DNA of 64,000 bases, taken from positions 124,001 through 188,000 of the forward strand of contig JAOWBW010000305.1 of NCBI GenBank assembly GCA_026119855.1. The letters are read 5' to 3'. This document shows, in pieces, positions 44,260-56,203 of the stretch. The stretch comes from Campanula takesimana (lineage: Eukaryota; Streptophyta; Magnoliopsida; Asterales; Campanulaceae). Under the pieces are notes generated by a model. That model made no database searches. It had not been told where the DNA came from and saw nothing but the letters and a program-made list of their open reading frames with translations. How positions within the stretch are numbered: position 1 is the stretch's first letter; each line of letters starts with the position of its first letter. A program made the translations under genes and the position numbers.

Positions 44260-45308
44260 GATCCCTTAAAGAGTAAAAAAACAACTAGTTTAAAACATTG
44301 ATGAATAATGGGGTTCGGGGGTCAAATTGCAATAGAAGAAGAATATTCATGTTATCACTCCTATTGCCCCACGATTCGGTCTTTCTATCATGATCAATGT
44401 GTGTGTGTGTGTTAGTGTTTGAGACCGGATCCAAAGATTGCCTACATTCTTCTCATCATGATAAGCTCAGGTCGGTGTAGTTTATTGATGAATTAGAATG
44501 GGGATGATGAAGCAGGATCATGCATATAGAGGGGGAAGATTAGGGTTAGAAGTAGTTCCTAGATCATATTAGGGTTTGATGAAACCCTAGGATCATCATA
44601 GGCTATGGCATATGCACATAAATAGGGATTACAATCCTAGATCTAGCATGTTATGAATGTATAAGCAGTAAATCTAGCATTATAATAAGAACATCATGAA
44701 TACATATGAATGAACACATAAACATGAAGATCGCTGCCCTAGTTATAGCATATATTATGAGTTCTAGACTAAGATTATGAAGAACGCATGAAGAACATAT
44801 GAATATGGATGCATAAACATAATGAAAACATGCATAATATAGATCTAGCCTAAGAACATAACAAGAACATAACAAGAAAAGGAAGAGGACTTACCTTGAT
44901 CGGCAAGAACTATGATTGAAGCTTCTTGAAGATTCGAAGAGGCTTCGAGGGTGCCGAAAAGGCTTAAACAAAGAGTTTTCCCATCAGTTTTGACTCAGAA
45001 ACTCGTAGAATGAATTGTGTGTCGAAATAATGAACTGAGGTCATCTATTTATAAGAAAACTTGACCTGGGAGGAGTGGCCGCCCGGCCGGTCCAGTAGAT
45101 TGGCACACTTTTCGAGGTGTGTCTATCTGGACTCTGGAGAATGATCAGATAAGCCTATCTTCGATCCCTCATCCGATCAGTCGTTGATATCTTCTTATCT
45201 GGGCTTTTTGGGAAATCCTGGATAAGTCCTGCGCAGCTTGTAAATACCTGGGAGGTCCCTGTGAGTTCTAGAATGCCTAATAACTCATTTTCAGGTTAGG
45301 TACTAACA
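44260..45308 (-). mobile_element. Tat-C2 3' LTR (TGTTAG family)
   Basis: The minus-strand start TGTTAGTACC follows a polypurine tract. It is colinear with the Tat-C LTR through TATA (CTTATAAATAG near 45050), the splice donor (44894) and the hairpin (44440-44483). It keeps only one GC palindrome (TGGCCGCCCGGCC near 45076). The end is diverged, so the inner boundary is approximate. It abuts Tat-B pol and probably marks insertion of Tat-C2 into Tat-B. Confidence 0.78.
44440..44483 (-). promoter_or_regulatory. CTACG-type hairpin in the Tat-C2 LTR, decayed
   Basis: GCCTACATTC and GGTGTAGTTT are the two arms, each with a transition that weakens the CTACG/CGTAG pairing. Confidence 0.5.
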
Positions 45309-45325
45309 GTAGCCCCTCAGCGACG
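45309..45325 (-). other. Tat-C2 polypurine tract
   Basis: Minus strand GTCGCTGAGGGGCTACT, a variant of the tract at Tat-C. Confidence 0.7.
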
Positions 45326-45799
45326 CTTCTTGCAAGGTAATGGAGGGTCGTCAATTAAGAAAGGAACCGATCTGAAACATGAGTTCCAAATCGAGAGAGG
45401 AGTAAGAAAGAATGTGACCAGGTTGGTCGAGTGGCTGAACCTTTGTCAGGCTACCTACGTATCCAGGTGGAATCAAGCCATTCATAGTTCGAGATCTGCG
45501 GGGAAAGGAAGAAACGAGATGCCATCTTTTGCTGGGGATAATCAAGCATTCGTAAACAATAAAGTCGCGTGGACCCTACTGGGGAGGAAAAGCGAAAAAA
45601 TAAACGAGACATTGTCTTTCCACTTGAGATCGACATGTTCGTGAAGTAATAAAGTCGTTGCAAATGGACGCTATTGGGGAAAGGAGGGAAGGCCATACAC
45701 ACGGTTCGACAGGAAGTTTTAAGAATCGAGAACAGAATTAGGGATGAATTCTAACTTCCTATAGAGCGCACGTAATCGATTTATAGATTGATTTGGAGG
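45326..45799 (-). other. Tat-C2 subterminal region
   Basis: Colinear with 26809-27410 in Tat-C. A weak CTACG hairpin copy lies at 45452-45490. Open frames here are conserved only as DNA, not as protein. Confidence 0.5.
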
Positions 45800-46480
45800 A
45801 TTAGGGCTTACGGAGGTTCCGACCTTCCATTATGGATTTATTTAGAAATTTTGTAGAGGATTTCAGAACCCAATTTTAGAGAAGCTTTAGAAATTTTGTA
45901 GAGGATTTCCGAACCCAATTTTAGATTTTAGAAATTTTATAGAGGATTTCCGAACCCAATTTTAGATTTTAGAAATTTTATACAGGATTTCCGAACCCAA
46001 TTTTGATTTTTAGAAATTTTATAGAGTATTTCTGAACCCAATTTTAGATTTTAGAAATTTTATAAAGGATTTCTGAACCCAATTTAGATTTTTATAGAGG
46101 TCTTACGGACCCGGTTAGGGCTTACGGAGGTTCCGACCTTTAATTTATTATTTTTAGGGTTTAGGACCTTCAATTATAGATTAATTTTGAAGATTAGGGC
46201 TTAGGGAGGTTCCGACATTTAATTTATAATTTTTTGGGTTTAGGACCTTCAATTATATATTAATTTTGAAGATTAGGGCTTACGGAGGTTCCGACCTTCA
46301 AATATAATCTTTTGGGTTTACGGAGGTTCCGACCTTTAATTATAAATTTATTTTAAGAATTAGCGTTTACGGAGGTTCCGACCTTCAATTTATAATCTTT
46401 AGGGTTTAAGGAGGTTTCCGGCCTTTAATTATAGATTGATTTGGAAGTTTGGAGGCCTTCCGGGCCGATTTGGAATTTGT
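45800..46480 (+). repeat. Tandem repeats in the Tat-C2 3' region
   Basis: Two families: about five copies of a roughly 42-bp unit (TTTTAGAAATTTTATAGAGG) between 45850 and 46090, then about seven copies of a unit around TTACGGAGGTTCCGACCTTC. They are related to the degenerate units upstream of PMD-2. Confidence 0.75.
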
Positions 46481-46929
46481 TGGTGCCTTTTGTTTAGGTT
46501 TTAAGCTTTGTGAAGTTTGAGTGTAAATTACCTATAGTTTAGGGTTTGAGCTTAGAGATATTTTTGGATGTGAATTTCCCAATGTTTGGGGCTTAAATGT
46601 GTTAATCTTGATTTGATTGTAAATTACCCAAAGTTTGGGGTTTTAAGCTTTGTGAAGTTGAGTGTAAATTACCTACAGTTAGGACGTCACGGAGACGAGA
46701 CAAAAAAGACAATTTATAAATTAGTGGAGACAGAGTGTGCGGGTTTATAAACAACGTGTCGTGATAGAAAACACTTTTGAAAATGTAACGACTTTATAAA
46801 AATGGCTTATAATTAATTACAGTGTAATTAATTCAAGTACTTGTCCTTCGTTAGGATTTGTTGATTAGGGTAGTCCTTCGGGTGAGTAAGATTTCATCGG
46901 GTTTGCGGGTGATTTCTGAGTAGCCAGGC
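46481..46929 (+). other. Non-coding Tat-C2 segment
   Basis: AT-rich with a few short direct repeats (GTAAATTACCTA-type). I see no gene. In Tat-C the PMD genes would occupy this side of the post-integrase region. Confidence 0.4.
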
Positions 46930-47250
46930 AGTTGTCCTAACGTTGTTTGAAAAAGCCCCAGTTTGAATGGGGGGCTCTTGAGAGAGGTGAGCCATGTCGA
47001 GCACTGGTGGAGAGAGATAACATTCTGTAGGGAGTAGCCTTATTGGAGAGTGATCCCGTTGGAGCATCGGTAGTTGATCCTGTCCTGTTAGGGTAGCCCC
47101 AGCTTGGTGAGGGTATTAGAAAGAGGTCATCCATGTTGAGCTTCGATGGAGAGAGATGACCTTCTGCGGGGATTGATCTTGTTGGAGTATCAGTACTCGA
47201 ACAAATTCCATTGAGACAGCCCCAGCTTAGTGAGGGCATAAGGTGGGGGA
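46930..47250 (-). repeat. About 130-bp tandem repeat in Tat-C2
   Basis: Two to three diverged copies containing AGCCCCAGCTTGGTGAGGG and GGAGAGAGATGACCTTCTG. The open frame of about 100 codons across it is repeat-derived. Confidence 0.6.
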
Positions 47251-48247
47251 ATCCTACCTCCTTTTAGACGCACCCTGTTTTTTCTCTAGACCGCCCTTGT
47301 GGGTTTTCAATCTAGGTGGGTATATTCTTTTAGCGTCATTTTTTATTATTATTATTATTTAAGTCGACTCAAAATAAAGTAAAAAGACAGAAACGTACAG
47401 ACGACTTGCAGGAGCCTTTTGTTATAGTGAGAGAAGAGAGAGAAAGAGAGAACAAGAGAGGGAGTTCTCGCATTTAGACCTTACAGGAAGTATGTGTATA
47501 AAAGGAAGGAAACCCCTGCTTGACAGAAAATAAGTGTTTAGCTCTTTCCTAGATTGTAGAACGGAAGACTTGTCGAGACATTTGAAAATTGTTTTATTCA
47601 GAATTGTCTTTGATTGCTCGAGAATGGACCTCATTGATTAGTTACGTATCTTATGATTATGTTTTAGACAAGTAGTCTCGAAATAATAAACTCCTTGATT
47701 AATCGAGAAAGAGAATAGAAACTGTAATGTATGGGAAGAGAGAAAAGAATGAAAGTTGTCTCAAAGTGGGTTGTGTATATTTTGTGGACCGGACCAATGG
47801 GGTTGCCTACGTTCCTCTCGGTGTGAGAGGCTCAGGTCCACGTAGTTCGAGGATGCTCCGGTTGATGATGTTACCGGTATTGAGAAAGAAAGTTGGTCTA
47901 GTCCAATGTTGCTTGTTGCTTTGGACCGCTTTGTTTGTAGTTATCGCTTTGGACTACTGCCATCGAGTTGAATTGAACTCCTTTGAAAAGAAAGGAAAAT
48001 AGAAAATAAGAATGAAAAGAAAGTGGGACTTTTACTTTCCTATGATGATAGCCCCTTCTATTTTTCTTTACTTTGATTTATTTCTTCGTGCACACCCTTA
48101 TTTTTGCCTAGGCCGCCGTTGCGGGTTTTCAACCTAGCGGGCTTCTTTTTTTGTGCCTTTGCTCTAATTTTTGCCTAAGCCGGCCATTGTGGGTTTCGAC
48201 CTAGCGAGATTTATTTTTTATATATAATTACCTATTGAAATGTGGGG
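47251..48247 (-). other. Tat-C2 post-integrase region with hairpins
   Basis: It contains a CTACG hairpin (47804-47848, with strong CCTCTC/GAGAGG inner arm) and three copies of the CTAGG-type repeat (about 47290, 48100, 48165). In Tat-B the same elements lie just after integrase and before PMD-5. Here no integrase and no PMD gene are present. Otherwise non-coding. Confidence 0.6.
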
Positions 48248-48252
48248 CAAGA
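48248..48252. other. Target site duplication of LARD-2, left copy
   Basis: CAAGA, repeated at 59401-59405. Confidence 0.9.
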
Positions 48253-50242
48253 TGTCACGCCCCGGAAATCTCAAAAATCCATAAATATAAAATTTACATA
48301 ATATACATCCCCAAAATACAAAATACCAAACACGGGCGCGTGATTTCAACTATGAAATCTATACCATCAAGCAACACCTCAACGAGATTATAACTCGGAG
48401 ACTAGAAACAAACGCAGAAGCAAGAACAACTATTAACATAATATACCCAAAGTACAACCTTATAAACAAAACACTGAACGACTACGAACCCACAATAAAA
48501 TGCGAAAAGGCTCCGAATGGCAACTATCCCAAATGCGATCAACCTGCTCAGAAGATTCCCGCTACAACGGACCTCACAACGCTACCACTTGCTTTCCTGG
48601 GGGGGGGGGGGGTTAAGGAAAAACAATTTGAAACAAGAAACGGGGTGAGATAAAATCTCAGTAAGTTACTAAATGCATCTACATGGCATAATATCATGCA
48701 AATCAACGATATGACTGAACAAGTAAATCACATAACAACAAATGAGAAAGCTCCCTATCGCCAACTGTCCCATACCAGTTGGAAATAATGACCAACTCAT
48801 CATGCAGCACATAAGACTGAAATGAACACGTAACAAAGGATACTGAGCCAAGGTTTCACCAAACTGATAGAACAATCGCTGCGCAGCTTCAACCGATCAA
48901 CCAATCAACAATAGCAGTATAACAACTGAAGAGAACCCTGGTCAGAACCGACCAATCAATCAATCAACCCATCAAACCATCTTCATAGTAGCATAAAAGC
49001 TGAAGAGAATACCCCCGGTACCGGAACCCATAACAAAGTAACGTGCCACAAAGGGCGGGAGCCATGCCACAAAGTCATGCTTCAAAACGTGTAGCTAGAA
49101 TACTCACAAAAGGAGCTAGCTCATCCCAACCAAGGCCAATCTGGAAGAGGAAAATAAGGGAAAAACAATGGATCACATTATAATGGACTCGGCTCGTTGC
49201 CATTATAATCTTCCCTATCGCCCGACACAACCACAAATGCCAGCTGGACTTTAACAAGCACATAGTAATAAATACTTGCTTGAAACAACAACGGGGGCAA
49301 TGATTCCAAAGTAGGGAACCATACCAATTAATCACCATAAAAGATGCAAACGATTACTCAAGAAGAGTTCAACAACAATAAACACAAGGAGTTTCTCATA
49401 AAAGAGTCCAACAACATTGACCATTAAAACATAATGATTCCAAGATAAGGCACGTACCAAATACATCCTAAATATGATACCCACAAGTTAATCATAAAGA
49501 GCACAACCCAAATGGCCGCTCACAAATGGCACAATGACTATTACAAAAATGACCCTAAACATTTACTCATAAGGATATACTAGGACTATGAACTCAACCA
49601 TCTCATCACACCTGGAATTCCAAAGTAGGAAATCAGAATGAATACACCGTAAGGTTAATCAAACCGTAAGTACCCAATTGCCAATTCACGCTTTACCTCC
49701 GTCCTTAACGAACCACTTCAAAACACCCCAAACGAATCCAAAAGGTTACTCTTATTAGAACATGATCATGACCGGACTAAACCCTACACTTTGGTGTTCA
49801 ATAACAACCCTCTAGGTACTATAGGACATCGCCTAAAACCTAGACCAAGTCTTACTCGAAAATCAATTCGATTGGAACAATCACGAACACATCATAAGAT
49901 GCCCAAACATTCCCAAACAATACTTGGTCAAATTACATAACACCATTATTCACAAAAAAACCAATTTTAATTACTAAAGTGTTCCACGGTGCCCAACTAA
50001 GTCAACTAGAATAGTACTACGGAACCTAGACCGAGACTACACCTTGATCTTAAACCTCAACAATGATACAACCATTATGATCTGGAACCATTCGGCCAAT
50101 AGAACCATTGAGTAGTACTCGAAAATAGCTTTCCAACGATAGTTTATACGTCTAAAACGGAGTCCGGATGAAGAAGTTATGGCTTCCGGAAGATTGAACG
50201 TAAAACGGACAATTTTTATAAAGTGTTCGGCCGGACATTATG

Positions 50243-50257
50243 AAAAACCCCTGTTTT
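50243..50257. other. LINE-1 target site duplication, copy at the tail
   Basis: AAAAACCCCTGTTTT, repeated at 52733-52747. The uninterrupted LTR (58188 onward) has a single copy of this sequence with one base different. Confidence 0.8.
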
Positions 50258-50639
50258 TTTTTTTTTTTTGAGAAACTACGGCGGCACCTGGGAAGATTTT
50301 ATTAATTATAAAATATAAGTACAAGAGGGGGACAACCACCCGACTCATTGCCGGATATGGAGCCGGACCTCGAAATCCAAAAATAAACCAACTCCTCAAA
50401 AGGTAAAACCATCTAAAAAATAAAAGCCTGAAAAATTTAAACCAAAGAACAATCCTAATAAATTCAAATGAGCCCAATGATCCATCAAAAGTCCAAGACA
50501 CGGGCCCGTGTGCCTCTTTTACAACCGAAACGAGTCCGTATGCCTTCCTTGCACTCAAGAAACTATTCCACAGAACCAAACACCATAACCAAGCCGCAGC
50601 AAACACCAACAACATCAAATAATTATCGACGCTCAACAT

Positions 50640-51125
50640 AGTATCCACTTTCATCAAAACGTAACGCGTCCAAGACACTCCGTGGAAGCTCCCTTGACGA
50701 TCCATAGTCCAAACCGTTTTATGAATATGAGCTTCAAAAGCCAATCTATCCGCAACCCCATTTGCTTGACGAAGAACATGACGTAACTCATACCCTCCAA
50801 TCAAACTTTCACATTCCTGCAATTCATACGTGTATTGCCACGGACAATTATTTCGCCCTTTTAAAATATTCACAGCTACTAAGGAATCTGAGTTTACCTG
50901 AACAGAAAGTAAACCCCAAGAATGACATAAGCGCAGGCCATCACGTAAAGCAAAGATCTCCGCCTTCATGTTGGTTCCATCTCCGTAGTAGTGTGAAAAG
51001 GCACAAACAAAAGCCCCCATACCATCCCTTATATACCACCACCCGTGCACTGGCCGTTTATCGCGGAACCATCCGTATTCAAAGTAAAAACATGAGAGCG
51101 GGAAGGCTCCCATCTCAACAGCCTC
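50640..51125 (-). pseudogene. LINE-1 RNase H domain
   Basis: The C-terminal RNase H (RVT_3-type) is readable: TLNTDGSA (about 51060-51085), then a frameshift, IRDGMGAFVCAFSHYYGDGT, MKAEIFALRDGL, VNSDSLVAVNIL and ANGVADRLAFEA. The acidic D-E-D-D positions are all present. Such a domain is known in many plant L1 elements. Confidence 0.8.
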
Positions 51126-51690
51126 TGCCGCCTAAACTTATGCTCTGCCACTTTGAGGCCTAAGCTCTCCAACAAGTCACGGTCATTCCCACTAGGAGCC
51201 CCTTTCGGGACTAGGAATGAGCACATCTCAATAAGAGAATTTTTAACCCCATCCATAATTTTGGCACTATTCATAACAGTTCTTTCGAAAATCGATTTAC
51301 ACCTTGCTTTCCAAATCTCCCAACAAGTAAAAAGCATAATACCCATACGAACTAAACCAACCTGTCGGCGCTTTGACTGTCCGCCACACCAAACAGTCCA
51401 CAAATGATGTAAATCAATATAATAGACTAACCCAACGCCTCCAAACAGACTGCGCAATCGCCGACTGTAGAAGTAAATGATTAAGAGTCTCCCTATGACC
51501 ACCTCCAGGACAGGACACACATCGAGATGGATATTGAAGCCCGAGACTCCAATTTTGCATCCACCGGAAGACCATTGTGCATAGCCCTCCACCAGAAAAC
51601 CACTGACCTTTGTAGGGATGTTGGGATGCCAAACCTTAGCACCCCATTCCACCAAAGGGCTGCGGACCCGAATATAATCCCACCATGCAG
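51126..51690 (-). pseudogene. LINE-1 RT-associated zinc-binding region
   Basis: The reading contains FLVEGYAQWSSGGCK, CPVLEVV and HLWTVWCGG, and a C-terminal helix-rich part with CWEIWKARCKSIFE. It corresponds to the zf-RVT region downstream of plant L1 RT. Frames switch at about 51450-51650, so it is degenerate. Confidence 0.65.
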
Positions 51691-52707
51691 CTATCTCAAA
51701 AGTTCCATTTTTGTAAGAATGAAGACCGGACGATCCTCACTATGCTCATCAATATGCACCCTACGAACATTGGCATGTAGATCCTGCGGGATAAACTGAA
51801 GCATGTCCTCTAAAACCTGAATACCATCTCTCACTGTCAAAAGTTGATCTTCAGGAAGCGGGCCCCCAAGTCGAACCCCACACCAATTATCAGTCCAAAA
51901 TCTGATATCTCCTCTGCCAACAACCCAACGACTGCAATCATCCAACTGATGTAAATATGACGATGCAGCTTGCCACACATGCGAACTAGAGGCTGCAGGT
52001 TGACATTTATACTTGACACGGACCCATTGTGACCATAGGGAATTGCCTCTGGTGGCCACCCACGCCAACTTGGCTAACATAGCCTGATTCATATCCCCCA
52101 CCCTCCGAATTCCCAAACCACCTTCCTGGATAGGTCTACAAACCACATCCCAAGAAACCCAATGAGCCCTTTTTTCACCTCCACTGCTCCATAAGAAGTT
52201 GGACATAATGCTTTCCAACTTACGAGTTACAACCTTAGGAACCTTGAGCACACCCAAAGAATAAATAGGAATGCTAGAAAGCACAGATTTGATGAGAGTT
52301 ACCTTCCCACCAAATGACAGAAGCCGTGCTTTCCAACCATCCACCCTTTTCATCATCTTTGCTTCTAGCTCCGCAAAGTGTACCCTCTTGACTCTACCTT
52401 TGAACAACGGGATCCCCAGATATTTGAGCGGAAACTGCTGGTGCGTGCAACCCGACCATCTTCGAATATTTTCTATCTCGAACTGTCGCCTTTTAGCACC
52501 CACATAAAAACCGCTCTTCTCCAAATTAATCAATTGACCCGAAGACCTCTCATACATACTCAAAACCTCACGAAGACCCTCAATGGATCTCTGACGCCCG
52601 TTACAAAACAAAAGCATGTCATCCGCATAAAGCAAATGGGTCAATGGAAAATTCCCCCTACCATGTTCAAACGGCCTAAACACCTCTTCCTGAACAGCTC
52701 TGTACAA
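51691..52707 (-). pseudogene. LINE-1 reverse transcriptase, C-terminal part
   Basis: 338 open codons begin near the LINE 5' end. The catalytic YADDMLLF lies at about residue 28, so only the end of the palm and the thumb remain. FPLKYLGIPLFKGR, LSFGGKVTLIKSVLSSIP and ANGVAD-type downstream parts are typical of plant L1. The first Met is not a native start. Confidence 0.88.
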
Positions 52708-53037
52708 TGCCCGGGAAAAAAAAAAAAAAAAAAAAAACCCCTGTTTTAGCTCCGAATTTCACTCCTTTCGTTCTAAAACTTAGGAGTACCTATATATACT
52801 TCTATCCTAACATTTAAAGACAAGAAAACTCAATTCATGTGCCTCTAAAACCCAAATAACCCCAAAATTATTAAAGAGCATAAAACTAAATTTCACAACA
52901 CAAACTTAATCACAAGGGACCCAATTCTATCACTAGAGTGTACTACAATGTTCACTAAGGTCAACTAGAAGGACACCCAAGACTTAGACCAAAACGCACT
53001 CTTCAATCCCACAAAATAACAAATGAAAGCCTTCAGA

Positions 53038-53165
53038 GGTTCTGTGCGGCCGCCCACTCGGGTATGTGCGGTCGCACAAAAAGCCATCAAACAAGAACAA
53101 AACCTTTCAGATAGATGTGCGGTCGCCACCATTATTTGGGCGGTCGCCCAACCCCCTGGTCTGCC
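53038..53165 (-). promoter_or_regulatory. CpG-rich paired module in the LARD-2 LTR
   Basis: Two pairs of GTGCGGCCGCCCAC / GCGGTCGCAC / GGGCGGTCGCCC motifs. It sits where LARD-1 has its GGGCGGGCG module; both are followed by a GGTCTGCC stretch. A second copy in the 5' LTR lies at about 58498-58612. Confidence 0.5.
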
Positions 53166-53946
53166 GGAAATCGGGAGGGATGAACTGAGTTCTCCCATTT
53201 TCAACCCAAACCAAAACTAAACCAAAATCCAACACTCTTAACTAGCATACTAAGGTACTAGAGCAACTTATAGGTCTAAAAGAACTCATATAACCACCAA
53301 AATCAAGATTTAATCCCAACATTCAACAAAATCACCATTTTTATTCAAAACTCAAAATAAATTCCAAATAAATTCTAAACTCAACCAAACTTCAAATATA
53401 ACACACCAAGCATTATATAAACATGATATGGACATTTTAGCATAAAAGTGGGGGGAAAGCAACTTACTTGAATTTTCTCAAAGTTGCCGGAACTCGAATA
53501 TTTTTAGCCCTCTACGATCCTAACGACGATCTAAACAAGTTTCATGTTTTAAGAAATGAGAAATAATGAGAGGAAGAGGATGAAAATGAAGAGAGAAGTG
53601 AGAGAGAAATTTTTACCTTTTTGGAGAGAGAGAGAGAGAGAGCATGCTGGGAGAGAGATGAGAAGTGAGGGGGAGGGTGAAAGAGTGAGGGAGGTGAGGG
53701 AGGGAGTAGGGAGAGATTATTTTGAAATGTTACATTTAGGGCCCCTTTCCTACACTACCCAATATAAATAACTCCCCACTAATAATTAAGACCCAACTCT
53801 CTACACTAGCATAATTAACCAATTAAATGCTAGGCATAAATTATTATAACACATAAAATGCACACATAATTTATTTAAATCAAATAAATAAATAAATAAT
53901 TTAATTATTTATCAATAAAATAGAGACCGGTTTTCGGGTCGTTACA

Positions 53947-53965
53947 ATCTACCCTCCTTAAAAAG
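53947..53965 (-). other. LARD-2 polypurine tract
   Basis: Minus strand TTTAAGGAGGGTAGAT abuts the 3' LTR, identical to LARD-1. Confidence 0.8.
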
Positions 53966-56189
53966 AATTCGCCACGAATTCACTCATCAAACTTCACAAC
54001 ACCGCGGTCATAATGAGGCGACAACATATCGACTCTTCCATAGCACTCATAGCCTCAATCGAGTACTCAACTAAATTTTCAGACATAGTCCCCACGACTC
54101 AAATAAACCAATATATATTAATCACATACATATCTCAGGTATACTCATATCAAATATTCTAAAGTTAACTTCCTCTTTCATCCCGAATTTCAAATTCTCA
54201 AGACTATCACTTGTTCACCGATTCTAAGACATAGCTGATTCGATCCTGATTAGCATTACGCTCTCCATCAACCTTTAAATCATCAACATCCATAAGCTTT
54301 ACTTTTCCGTTTCATCCGCACGCATTGACGATCTATACATCAACCCACGTAATCATACTACTACCCGAATAAATAAGAGAAGGAATAGGGCTAACGATTA
54401 CTGTCACCCAATAACTCAATGATATAACCAAAAATCTACTGTTATCAACTATCCGGTCAAATGCGATTCCACTACCACACTCACTTTCCTTATAAGATAA
54501 AACACAATACAGTCATAACCTTTGAATTTTTCAACTACTAGCATTACCTCATACTTAGTTTTCTAAGGAAATATATCCATCAACTTTTGGTAGTCCGTTA
54601 TCATAACGTTTCAACTTGGTTCCAAAAATAAAATATAATATAACCCGCTAAGGTAAAATCACTAAAATCACAACAAATTCCAAGTCACAGATGGTTCCAC
54701 TTATCAAGCGTTAATCCTCAAAATATATGCAAATACTTTATCACCCCAAATCGCAGAATCCAGATTACTCCTAAACACAATTCTCGAGATACTACAGACT
54801 CGTCTTACCCATGACCTTAATTGCACTGCAAGGATGCTCCATTAGATCGGATATTTAGGATTACTCCTCAGAAATTCAAAATATTTAAACCATCTCGAGC
54901 TTAATCAACTTCTTACTATACAAGGCTAAAAAAATTTTCCATCCCCAAAATTTTCACCGTAGTGGCTATATCTTCAAGGATTACCACTATAGTGCTTTCA
55001 CTCTAATTAACACCTTAAACTAAAGGTACAATATAAGCCCAAAATTCTTAACACAAAATGTCCACTTAAATCCACGTTAAACTACCATCAATACATTACT
55101 CCCATTCTGGAAAGCCTAATACAATTCCACATACTCAGTAGTCTGCAAACAACACAAATTTTATCTTCAAAAGATTTCCTCTAACTCCCATTTAAATTAA
55201 TAATCCGTGTTTACCATAAAAAAAAATGATTATAACTTCCACAATATACTCATAACTCATTTTGCTTTAACTCAACTCCAATCATGTACTAAAATGATCC
55301 CAAACAAGTTAAGTATTTCCTCATACTAAACAATTCTGATGCACTCACAAAGATGTACCAAAAGTAAAGAAAAATCTCTTATTGAGAAATTCTCAAATTG
55401 AATCTTTAACTCTTTTAACCCAACAGATACTATATGTTCACCGATTTACCTATCAGTATTATAGCCCATATCAACTCATCATATAACCCAAGTTCCCTAT
55501 CGGTCAAGCGACATATCGCACCCAGTATAAATTATACTCAAGACTTCAACATTAGTATTGCCAACTCAATAAGCTAAATTCCCAGCACAACCTTATAATA
55601 AAGATTTTCTGATTTCCAATATAGAACCTGAACATTATATATATATATATATATACTTAGTATGCTCCTAAACAAGTCAAACACACTAATATAGAATTAT
55701 TCACCACCTATCGATGGCACACAAGAAATTCGTAGCATGTAGAAAGCTAAGCCATACCACTTAACTCATCAATATCCCGCATAGGTGACATAACTAAATC
55801 ACCCTACACATACCAGCAGCAATCACGAAATTTCGTACTCGAGAATACACCTCAACATAAATCACTTAATGAGGACAAACATACGAATATAGCACAAGAC
55901 ATTTCCACCTTACGAAATAGGTACGTCCAAGCCTTCAAAACTCGCACTCTCGATTCCCAAGGCAACTAACCCCAATGGAACCAACACTATTGACACCAAT
56001 CCTATACTTGATATACCACAAGAGAAGAAACACTCGACGTCAATATCACGGCTCATAACTCAACCACTTTTACCTTAACCTCATCTTCAAGAAAACTTAG
56101 TTTTCTAAACTGCTCAAAATTATAACACCCAAGTATTGAAACCTATTCAATATCAGAGTTCTTATTCTCCTTCAAGATCTAAAACCATT
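53966..56189 (-). other. LARD-2 non-coding internal region
   Basis: AT-rich, no open frame of note, colinear with LARD-1. A short (TA)n run lies near 55640-55655. Confidence 0.75.
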
Positions 56190-56201
56190 GCTCTGATACC
56201 A
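56190..56201 (-). other. LARD-2 primer binding site (tRNA-iMet)
   Basis: Minus strand TGGTATCAGAGC, two bases from the 5' LTR end. Confidence 0.9.
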
Positions 56202-56203
56202 AC

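Larger units (their letters stand above)
50258..52732 (-). mobile_element. LINE-1: 5'-truncated plant L1-type retrotransposon
   Basis: A 2.5-kb insertion in the LARD-2 3' LTR with a 15-bp target duplication, a poly(A) tail (plus-strand T run at 50254-50269) and a minus-strand coding region. It begins within RT just upstream of the YADD motif, so ORF1, endonuclease and the RT N-terminus are absent. The 5' junction carries about 17 extra T bases (minus strand) before CCCGGG. It holds RT, a zinc-binding RT-associated domain and a C-terminal RNase H. Confidence 0.9.
48253..53946 (-). repeat. LARD-2 3' LTR, interrupted by LINE-1
   Basis: Removing the LINE and one copy of its target duplication leaves about 3.2 kb, matching the 5' LTR. 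A G homopolymer of about 12 lies at 48600-48612. Confidence 0.88.

Noticed and set aside
48600..48612. G-run as a functional G-quadruplex
   Set aside because: It is a single homopolymer in one LTR copy; other copies have shorter or interrupted runs, so slippage is enough.
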